DNA of 5,205 bases from Bacteroidales bacterium (lineage in GTDB: Bacteria > Bacteroidota > Bacteroidia > Bacteroidales > UBA932): NCBI GenBank assembly GCA_004555145.1, contig SFJB01000112.1, positions 1 to 5,205 of the forward strand. The letters are read 5' to 3'. A model generated the notes under the pieces. It saw only the letters and a program-made list of their open reading frames with translations. It made no database searches and was not told the origin of the DNA. The translations under genes and the position numbers were made by a program. Numbering within the stretch: the stretch's first letter is position 1; each line of letters begins with the position of its first letter. Below are positions 1 to 5,205 of the stretch, piece after piece.

Positions 1-804
1 GTCACCGTGGATGAAGAGCATAGGCTTGTAGCACCGGGAAACGGATTCGAGGGGCGAGGCCTCGCGGAAGCTCCATCCGTACTTCATACGGCAGAGCAGG
101 CTGGTGCAGTGCATAAGCGGGAAGGCCGGGAGTCCGAACATTTCCTTGAGCTGCAGGGAGAACTCATCCCAAACGCTGGTGAAGCCGCAATCCTCCACGA
201 AGGCGCGGACGTAGCCCGGGAGTTCCTTTGCAGAGACGTTCATCGTAGTTGCGGCGCCCATGGACACGCCGTGCACCACAAGCTGCGACTCGTATGCCGC
301 GTCGCGGAACAGTGCCTCGGCAATCCCTATCCATTGCAGCACGTCGTCAGCGTCCTTCCACCCCATCTGTATGTCCTCGCCCTCGCTCAGCCCGTGTCCG
401 TGGAGGTCCGGCATCAGCACATTGTAGCCCAGGTCGCGGTTATACATCCTCGCGAGGTGGAGGAACTTGGCGGCAGCATCCTTGTACCCGTGCACGATTA
501 CCGCAGTCCTGCCCCTGGCATCGTCGGCACCGAGGTAGAGGGCGTGCATACGCAAACCGTCCTGCATCACCACGAAGGTATCCCTGAGCCGGCCGCTGGA
601 ACGGAGGCTGTCCACCCAGGTCCGCATATCCGGAAAACGCTCATACAGAATATTATACGTACTGTCGACATCCTTCCTGCCGGGATCGGGTTTGAGGGAG
701 AAGCCAAGCATGTACCTACTGGCGCCGTAGAGCACGGCGAACAGGACAAGTATGACTCCGGCAATTACATAAAGCGCTATGCGCGTAGATTTTCTTTTTG
801 ACAT
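1..804 (-). CDS. Alpha/beta hydrolase with N-terminal membrane anchor (partial, C-terminus off window)
   Basis: The frame is open to the left edge (268 codons from the ATG at 804, no stop), so the C-terminus is missing. A basic N-terminus (MSKRKSTR) precedes a hydrophobic helix at about residues 9-28, suggesting an inner-membrane anchor with the catalytic domain outside the cytoplasm. Alpha/beta hydrolase hallmarks follow: the oxyanion-hole motif VIVHGYKD (about 102-109), PDLHGHGLSEG (132-142), and the nucleophile elbow HGVSMGA with Ser181. The last residues, FIHGD, match the strand leading into the usual HGDxDxxVP acid motif, so the catalytic Asp and His should lie beyond the window. Family members of this kind are roughly 300-330 residues and are annotated as serine hydrolases or esterases of unknown substrate. 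An in-frame ATG at 810 would add two residues; neither start has a Shine-Dalgarno sequence. The gene is divergent from carB with no evident functional link. The fold is confident; the substrate is unknown. Confidence 0.9.
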   Translation of the reverse strand, partial: MSKRKSTRIALYVIAGVILVLFAVLYGASRYMLGFSLKPDPGRKDVDSTYNILYERFPDMRTWVDSLRSSGRLRDTFVVMQDGLRMHALYLGADDARGRTAVIVHGYKDAAAKFLHLARMYNRDLGYNVLMPDLHGHGLSEGEDIQMGWKDADDVLQWIGIAEALFRDAAYESQLVVHGVSMGAATTMNVSAKELPGYVRAFVEDCGFTSVWDEFSLQLKEMFGLPAFPLMHCTSLLCRMKYGWSFREASPLESVSRCYKPMLFIHGD

Positions 805-901
805 AAGCATTGACGGACGGCTTGTGTCCGCAGCACGAAGGTAGTGAAAAATCCTCTAATAAGTACAAATTAAAAATAATAGATAATCCAAGAATAATGA
901 C

Positions 902-909
902 TAACTTTG
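902..909 (+). promoter_or_regulatory. Bacteroidota-type -7 promoter element of carB
   Basis: TAACTTTG followed by C fits the Bacteroidota sigma-70 -7 consensus TAnnTTTGY exactly. It lies 30 bases before the carB ATG, so transcription would start near 914-917 and leave a leader of only about 25 nt, too short for an attenuator or riboswitch. No TTTG-like -33 box is seen at the expected distance (about 875-885); that stretch is AT-rich (AATAATAGATA). The motif is seen directly; the promoter role is inferred from match and position. Confidence 0.6.
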
Positions 910-939
910 CGCAGTTCAACAATTACCCCCATATTGGCA

Positions 940-3900
940 ATGAAGAAACTCAACAAAGTTCTCGTGCTCGGTTCCGGAGCACTCAAGATCGGACAGGCCG
1001 GAGAGTTTGACTATTCCGGGTCCCAGGCGCTCAAGGCCCTGAGGGAAGAAGGAATCAGTTCCATCCTCATCAATCCGAACGTTGCAACAATCCAGACAAG
1101 CGAAGGTATTGCGGACAAGGTCTATTTCCTGCCGGTCAATACCTTTTTTGTTACCCAGATTATCCGTAAGGAGCGCCCGGACGGCATCATGCTGGCCTGG
1201 GGAGGACAGACGGGCTTGAACGTGGGCACGGAACTGTACACCAGCGGAGTGCTCGAGGAGTACGGAGTGGAAGTGCTGGGAACATCCGTAGAGGCGATTA
1301 TGAACACCGAGGACCGCGACCGTTTCGTGAAGGAACTGGGGAAGATTGACCTGAAGGTTCCCGTGTCCCAGGCTTGCGAGAACATTGAAGATGCCGTTGA
1401 AGCTGCCAGGAAGATAGGTTATCCGATAATGATACGCTCGGCATACGCCCTCGGCGGACTCGGTTCCGGAGTGTGCAGGGATGAGAAAAGCTTCCTTGAG
1501 ATTGCGGAATCCGCATTCACCTTCGCGCCTCAGGTGCTCGTGGAAGAGTCCCTCAAAGGTTGGAAGGAAATCGAGTTCGAGTGCATCAGGGATGCGAACG
1601 ACCACTGTTTCACCGTGGCTTCGATGGAGAACTTCGATCCGCTCGGCATCCATACCGGCGAGTCCATCGTGGTCGCTCCTACCTGCTCCCTCTCCGACGC
1701 GCAGGTCAAGAAACTCCAGGACATCACCGTGCGTTGCGTGCGCCACCTCAACATTGTCGGTGAGTGCAACATCCAGTTCGCCTTCAATGCCGATACCGAC
1801 GACTACCGCATCATTGAGATCAACGCCCGCCTGAGCCGTTCTTCCGCCCTCGCATCGAAGGCTACAGGCTACCCTCTCGCTTTCGTCGCCGCAAAGATTG
1901 CCCTCGGGTACACTCTTGACCAGATCGGCGAAATGGGGACACCGAACTCCGCCTACAAGGCCCCGGAACTTGACTATATGATTTGCAAGATTCCGCGCTG
2001 GGACCTGGGTAAGTTCAACGGAGTGAGCCATAAACTCGGTTCTTCGATGAAGTCGGTCGGCGAAATCATGTCCATAGGCCGCTCCTTTGAGGAAATGCTC
2101 CAGAAGGGCCTCAGGATGATAGGCCAGGGCATGCACGGATTCGTGGGCAACGACCACGTGCGCTTCGACAACCTTGACGACGAGCTCGAGAACCCTACAG
2201 ACCTGCGCATATTCGCAATCGCCCAGGCTCTGGAAGACGGGTACAGCATAGAACGCATCCACGAACTCACGAAAATCGACCCTTGGTTCATAGAAAGGAT
2301 GAGGAACATCGTGGACTTCAAGCGCAGGCTGGAAAGCTACAACGCCCTGGAGGAACTCCCTGCCGAGGTACTTAGGGAAGCGAAGGTGCTGGGTTTCTCC
2401 GACTTCCAGATTGCACGTTTCGTTATAAAGGGCGAAGGCAATATGGAGAAGAAGAACCTCGCCGTGCGCAGCTACAGGAAGAGGCTCGGCATACTGCCTT
2501 CGGTCAAGAGAATAGAGACCGTGGCAAGCGAGCATCCGGAACTCACGAACTACCTCTATGTGACCTACGCCGCCCCGGAACACGACGTCAATTTCTACAA
2601 AAATGAGAAATCAGTCATCGTGCTCGGCTCCGGCGCCTACAGGATAGGATCGTCGGTCGAGTTCGACTGGTGCTCGGTCAACGCTATAAACACAGCCCGC
2701 CGCCTCGGGTACAAGTCCATTATGATCAACTACAACCCGGAAACCGTTTCCACGGACTACGATATGTGCGACAGGCTCTATTTCGACGAACTCTCGTTCG
2801 AACGGGTGCTTGACATCATTGATCTGGAGAACCCTGGCGGAGTCATCGTATCCGTCGGAGGCCAGATACCTAACAACCTCGCAATGAAACTCCACCGCCA
2901 GGGTGTGCCGGTGCTTGGCACTTCCCCGGTGAGCATAGACCGCGCCGAGAACAGGGGCAAGTTCTCCGCAATGCTCGACCAGCTCGGCATAGACCAGCCA
3001 AAGTGGAGCGCGCTGACCAGCATGGACGACGTGCGCGAATTCATCGCCCAGGTCGGCTACCCTGTGCTGGTGCGTCCTTCGTACGTACTTTCCGGGGCTG
3101 CGATGAACGTGTGCCACAATGATGAGGAGCTCGTGCGCTTCCTCGCCGCCGCATCGGAGGTCTCCAAGGAATACCCTGTGGTCATCTCCCAGTTCATGAC
3201 CGAGACCAACGAAATCGAGTTTGACGGCGTCGCAGCCAACGGTGAAATCGTCGAATACGGCATTTCCGAGCATATCGAATTCGCCGGCGTGCATTCCGGA
3301 GATGCGACCATGGTGTTCCCGGCCCAGCAGTGCTCCTTCGCCACCATACGCCAGATCAAGAAACTCGCCCGCGCCATATCAAGGGAACTCAACATATCCG
3401 GACCGTTCAACATCCAGTTCCTCGCCAAGGGACGCGACGTGAAGGTAATCGAGTGCAACCTGCGCGCATCGCGATCCTTCCCGTTCGTGAGCAAGGTGCT
3501 CAAAAGGAACCTCATCGAGACGGCCACCAGAATTATGCTCGGCGCACCGGTTGTCCCTGCCCAGAAGGGTGCCTTTGACATCGACAGGGTCGGAGTCAAG
3601 GCTTCGCAGTTCTCATTTGCAAGACTCCAGAACGCCGATCCGGTGCTTGGTGTCGACATGAGTTCTACCGGCGAAGTAGGCTGTATAGGAGACAGTTACG
3701 AGGAAGCATTGCTCGAGTCCATGCTCGCCACAGGATATAAAATTCCTTCCCGGGACAAGGGCATAATGATATCATCGGGCAGCGCCAAAGAGAAAGCATC
3801 CCTGCTCGATGCCGCAGCAGCCCTCGTGAAGGCGGGATACACGGTGTACGCCTCGCACGGAACAGCCGCATTCCTCAACGACAACGGTGTAGCTGCTACC

Positions 3901-4173
3901 GAAGTAGGCTGGCCTGACGAACATACGGCAGATCATGATGTGCTGAATGTCATGGATATGATTCACGACCACAAGTTCGACCTCATAGTCAACATCCCAA
4001 AGAATCATAGCAAGAGGGAACTTACCAACGGATACAGAATCCGCCGAGGCGCCATTGACCACAACATACCGCTCATCACGAACGCAAGGCTTGCTTCAGC
4101 ATTCATCGAAGCTTTCTGCAGCATTCCACTCGAGGACATAGCTATCAAGTCCTGGCAGGAGTATAACGCATAG
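940..4173 (+). CDS. carB: Carbamoyl-phosphate synthetase large subunit CarB
   Basis: CarB makes carbamoyl phosphate from bicarbonate, ammonia (passed from glutamine by CarA) and two ATP, feeding cytoplasmic pyrimidine and arginine synthesis. The 1077-residue product is complete and close to E. coli CarB (1073). First synthetase half, about 1-400: GSGALKIGQAGEFDYSGSQA at 11-30, R126 and R166 in the ATP site, and metal/ATP residues E293, N295 and R297 in IIEINARLSRSSALASK. Linker/oligomerisation region, about 400-550. Second half, about 557-940: VLGSGAYRIGSSVEFDWC, R672, R712, and E838, N840 and R842 in VIECNLRASRSFPFVSK. C-terminal MGS-like allosteric domain, about 941-1077, with HGTAAFL and YRIRR motifs. 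The ATG at 940 was chosen because the TTG at 907 lies inside the promoter box and adds an unmatched 11 residues. There is no Shine-Dalgarno sequence. carA is not adjacent. Motif wording (SVGGQIPNNLA, SYVLSGAAMNV) resembles eukaryotic CPS more than E. coli. Confidence 0.98.
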   Translation: MKKLNKVLVLGSGALKIGQAGEFDYSGSQALKALREEGISSILINPNVATIQTSEGIADKVYFLPVNTFFVTQIIRKERPDGIMLAWGGQTGLNVGTELYTSGVLEEYGVEVLGTSVEAIMNTEDRDRFVKELGKIDLKVPVSQACENIEDAVEAARKIGYPIMIRSAYALGGLGSGVCRDEKSFLEIAESAFTFAPQVLVEESLKGWKEIEFECIRDANDHCFTVASMENFDPLGIHTGESIVVAPTCSLSDAQVKKLQDITVRCVRHLNIVGECNIQFAFNADTDDYRIIEINARLSRSSALASKATGYPLAFVAAKIALGYTLDQIGEMGTPNSAYKAPELDYMICKIPRWDLGKFNGVSHKLGSSMKSVGEIMSIGRSFEEMLQKGLRMIGQGMHGFVGNDHVRFDNLDDELENPTDLRIFAIAQALEDGYSIERIHELTKIDPWFIERMRNIVDFKRRLESYNALEELPAEVLREAKVLGFSDFQIARFVIKGEGNMEKKNLAVRSYRKRLGILPSVKRIETVASEHPELTNYLYVTYAAPEHDVNFYKNEKSVIVLGSGAYRIGSSVEFDWCSVNAINTARRLGYKSIMINYNPETVSTDYDMCDRLYFDELSFERVLDIIDLENPGGVIVSVGGQIPNNLAMKLHRQGVPVLGTSPVSIDRAENRGKFSAMLDQLGIDQPKWSALTSMDDVREFIAQVGYPVLVRPSYVLSGAAMNVCHNDEELVRFLAAASEVSKEYPVVISQFMTETNEIEFDGVAANGEIVEYGISEHIEFAGVHSGDATMVFPAQQCSFATIRQIKKLARAISRELNISGPFNIQFLAKGRDVKVIECNLRASRSFPFVSKVLKRNLIETATRIMLGAPVVPAQKGAFDIDRVGVKASQFSFARLQNADPVLGVDMSSTGEVGCIGDSYEEALLESMLATGYKIPSRDKGIMISSGSAKEKASLLDAAAALVKAGYTVYASHGTAAFLNDNGVAATEVGWPDEHTADHDVLNVMDMIHDHKFDLIVNIPKNHSKRELTNGYRIRRGAIDHNIPLITNARLASAFIEAFCSIPLEDIAIKSWQEYNA

Positions 4174-4184
4174 TCTCTCGCGGA

Positions 4185-4226
4185 CTGCGGCTCGGGCTAC
4201 GGCTCGAGCTGCGGCTCGGGCTGCGG
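4185..4226. repeat. 12-bp GC-rich tandem repeat, 3.5 copies
   Basis: Twelve bases after the carB stop begin three consecutive 12-base units: CTGCGGCTCGGG (4185-4196), CTACGGCTCGAG (4197-4208) and CTGCGGCTCGGG (4209-4220). A half unit CTGCGG (4221-4226) follows. Units 1 and 3 are identical; unit 2 differs at two positions. The 12-mer is itself made of two related hexamers (CTGCGG, CTCGGG). The array fills the spacer between the convergent carB and lrgB genes. It could be a variable-number repeat; its role is unknown. Confidence 0.8.
4200..4223 (+). terminator. Strong RNA hairpin 26 bases after carB; candidate terminator or 3'-end stabiliser
   Basis: On the plus-strand transcript, the arm CGGCUCGAGC (4200-4209) pairs with GCUCGGGCUG (4214-4223) over 10 bp, two of them G-U wobbles, closing a UGCG loop. 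C(UGCG)G is a UNCG-type tetraloop, a class known for high stability. The pairing depends on G-U wobbles, which become A-C mismatches in the minus-strand transcript, so the hairpin is specific to the carB mRNA. No U-tract follows, so a classical intrinsic terminator is not supported. A shorter alternative stem, CTGCGG/CCGCAG with a GGTG loop at 4221-4236, overlaps its 3' arm. The fold is read from the sequence; the function is inferred. Confidence 0.4.
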
Positions 4227-4256
4227 GGTGCCGCAGGGTGATGCCAGGTGCCGCGG
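4227..4256. repeat. Imperfect 10-bp repeats, three copies
   Basis: Directly after the 12-bp array the period changes to 10: GGTGCCGCAG (4227-4236), GGTGATGCCA (4237-4246) and GGTGCCGCGG (4247-4256). Units 1 and 3 differ at one base; unit 2 shares GGTG and little else. The following GGATGGAGAG may be a decayed fourth unit. The spacer ends at the lrgB stop at 4279. No coding sequence is supported here. Confidence 0.45.
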
Positions 4257-4278
4257 GGATGGAGAGCTCCGGGGAAGG

Positions 4279-4971
4279 CTATATGAAACAGGCAAAAATC
4301 GAGGCTCCGATAACGGTAAGAAGTCCGCAAACTACTATGGACAAGCTGCTCATCGCTCCTTCTATCTGCCCTATTTCCATTGCTTTAGCTGTACCCACGG
4401 CGTGGGAGCTTGATCCTATGGCAATCCCTTTGGCAATCGGTTCTTCAATTCTGAACAATTTCAGCACCCCCTCAGCAATCACATTGCCTATGACTCCTGT
4501 GATCACGATTACAACCACGGCAAGCGATACATAGCCACCCAATTCTTGAGTTACGCCCATCCCAATTGCAGTCGTAATTGACTTTGGCAGGAAAGTCACA
4601 TATGTCTGGTGGTCAAATTTGAACAGCAGCGCAAGAAGCAGAATGCATACCAGGCTGGATACGACCCCAGCCACCACTCCAGCCACTATAGCCTTCCAGT
4701 TCTTTTTCAAAAGGCTGAACTGCTCATAAAGGGGAACGGCCAGACAGATGGTCGCCGGAGTAAGCAGGAAACTGATGATATCCGCACCCTTTGCATATGT
4801 CTGATAGCTAATTCCAGATATCAGCAGGAAAGAAATGACCAGAATGATTGAAATCAGGAGAGGGTTAATAAATGACAGTCCTGTCTTTTTCCTAAGCCAT
4901 ATCCCTACTCCATATGAGGACAGGCTTATCATTACTCCGACGAAAACGGAACTTTCAAGCAATTCTTTCAT
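4279..4971 (-). CDS. lrgB: LrgB/CidB/YohK-family membrane protein
   Basis: This is a complete 230-residue polytopic membrane protein of the usual family length. It acts with LrgA in the cytoplasmic membrane. The family was first described in Staphylococcus as modulators of murein hydrolase export and cell death; relatives are now linked to small organic acid transport (pyruvate in Bacillus PftAB, glycolate/glycerate in plant PLGG1). Hydrophobic segments lie at about residues 6-25, 33-53, 64-80, 93-117, 147-169 and 204-228. Family motifs are clear: LLTPATICLAVPLYEQ (69-84), LPKSITTAIGMGVTQELGG (128-146) and GIAIGSSSHAVGTAKAMEIG (182-201). The ATG at 4971 was chosen over longer in-frame starts because it begins the conserved N-terminus (MKELLESSVFVGV), has a GGGAGG ribosome site at ideal spacing, and overlaps the lrgA stop as ATGA. 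GC is about 43% in sampled lines, well below carB. The family is sure; the substrate is not. Confidence 0.95.
   Translation of the reverse strand: MKELLESSVFVGVMISLSSYGVGIWLRKKTGLSFINPLLISIILVISFLLISGISYQTYAKGADIISFLLTPATICLAVPLYEQFSLLKKNWKAIVAGVVAGVVSSLVCILLLALLFKFDHQTYVTFLPKSITTAIGMGVTQELGGYVSLAVVVIVITGVIGNVIAEGVLKLFRIEEPIAKGIAIGSSSHAVGTAKAMEIGQIEGAMSSLSIVVCGLLTVIGASIFACFI
4968..4971 (-). other. ATGA stop/start overlap coupling lrgA to lrgB
   Basis: The lrgB ATG (4971-4969) and lrgA TGA (4970-4968) share two bases in the tetranucleotide ATGA. This arrangement normally means one mRNA with coupled translation, giving matched amounts of the two partner subunits. Confidence 0.9.
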
Positions 4972-5205
4972 TTGTTTCCTCCCTTCCTTATGAACCATTG
5001 AGTCACCCGACCGGAGACGGCCATTACGACTATGGTGCTCACTAATGTCACCACGATATATGGCAGCCAAGCCTGTCTTATCAGGTCCCAGGACTCGATA
5101 ACACCTATCGCAGGCGGCAGGAACATCAGAGGCATAACTGCAATCAGAAATGAACTCGTCTCCTTTATGTCGCTCACCTTCAATATTTTAAATTCAAGGG
5201 CAAGG
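4968..5205 (-). CDS. lrgA: LrgA/CidA/YohJ-family membrane protein (partial, N-terminus off window)
   Basis: The frame stays open to the right edge, giving the last 78 residues plus a TGA stop; the family is usually about 115-150 residues, so roughly the N-terminal third to half is missing. Visible are LALEFKILKVSDIKETSSFL, matching the family's central amphipathic stretch, then the conserved core MPLMFLPPAIGVIESW (24-39), and a final hydrophobic helix at about 48-66 followed by a basic tail RKGGNK. LrgA/CidA proteins are small holin-like membrane proteins that work with LrgB/CidB. The order lrgA then lrgB with overlapping codons is the standard operon layout. A TTG at 5183 could be mistaken for a start, but homology to the family continues upstream of it. 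Any promoter or LytSR-type regulator would be off the window. Composition is AT-rich like lrgB. Confidence 0.88.
   Translation of the reverse strand, partial: LALEFKILKVSDIKETSSFLIAVMPLMFLPPAIGVIESWDLIRQAWLPYIVVTLVSTIVVMAVSGRVTQWFIRKGGNK
4978..4983 (-). promoter_or_regulatory. Shine-Dalgarno sequence of lrgB
   Basis: On the minus strand GGGAGG sits six bases before the lrgB ATG (spacer AAACAA), within the purine run AAGGAAGGGAGG. It lies inside the end of lrgA, where it encodes the KGG of the C-terminal RKGGNK. It decides the lrgB start. Such strong sites are uncommon in Bacteroidota, and carB and the hydrolase here have none. Confidence 0.8.

Noticed and set aside
7..801. 264-codon plus-strand open frame
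   Set aside because: It is the exact antisense of the hydrolase, which shows clear catalytic motifs; the plus-strand translation has no recognisable domain and is rich in His/Val/Glu as expected for a shadow frame.
866..873. Possible hydrolase promoter on the minus strand (TTAATTTG)
   Set aside because: It differs from TAnnTTTG at one fixed base. The only TTG-like upstream box (minus strand, 888-891) is about 14 bases away, too close. Any AT-rich stretch could give this match.
916..2583. 555-codon minus-strand open frame inside carB
   Set aside because: It is antisense to conserved CarB coding sequence. GC-rich codon choice leaves few stops on the opposite strand; no domain, start signal or composition supports a gene.
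2611..3294. 227-codon minus-strand open frame inside carB
   Set aside because: Same explanation: an antisense shadow of the second synthetase half with no recognisable protein features.
4150..4160. TCCT-GGC-AGGA inverted repeat at the end of carB
   Set aside because: A 4-bp stem inside coding sequence with no U-tract is expected by chance.
4145..4330. Small minus-strand frame encoding a Ser-Arg-Pro repeat
   Set aside because: The SR-like repeat is simply the translation of the 12-bp spacer repeats, and it overlaps the ends of both carB and lrgB.

Overview
The window looks like a chromosomal fragment of a GC-rich Bacteroidota (Bacteroidales-like) bacterium. Two signs point there. The carB start has no Shine-Dalgarno sequence, and it lies just downstream of a TAACTTTGC box, which matches the Bacteroidota sigma-70 -7 consensus TAnnTTTGY. 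The CarB protein also carries the sequence signatures I associate with Bacteroidota and eukaryotic carbamoyl-phosphate synthetases rather than with the E. coli type. The assignment is inference; no rRNA or other taxonomic marker is present.

Layout, left to right. Positions 1-804 (minus strand) hold the 5' three-quarters or so of a membrane-anchored alpha/beta hydrolase, cut by the left edge. A 135-base AT-rich divergent intergenic region follows, holding the carB promoter. Positions 940-4173 (plus strand) hold a complete, intact carB of 1077 codons, the large subunit of carbamoyl-phosphate synthetase. No carA is next to it. Positions 4174-4278 are a very GC-rich convergent spacer made of 12-bp and 10-bp tandem repeats that can fold, on the carB transcript, into a hairpin capped by a UNCG-type loop. 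Positions 4279-5205 (minus strand) hold an lrgB-lrgA pair (CidB/LrgB and CidA/LrgA membrane proteins), translationally coupled by an ATGA overlap; lrgA is cut by the right edge.

The three units are functionally unrelated as far as the sequence shows: a housekeeping gene for pyrimidine/arginine precursor synthesis between a cell-envelope hydrolase and a two-component membrane transporter/holin-like pair. The lrgAB pair is clearly AT-richer (about 43% GC in sampled lines against about 58-62% for carB and the hydrolase) and lrgB has a strong Shine-Dalgarno sequence, so it may be a later acquisition. I see no RNA genes, CRISPR arrays, insertion sequences or phage genes. I found no strong candidate for an undescribed system; the spacer repeat/hairpin and the lrgAB composition break are the most worthwhile second looks.
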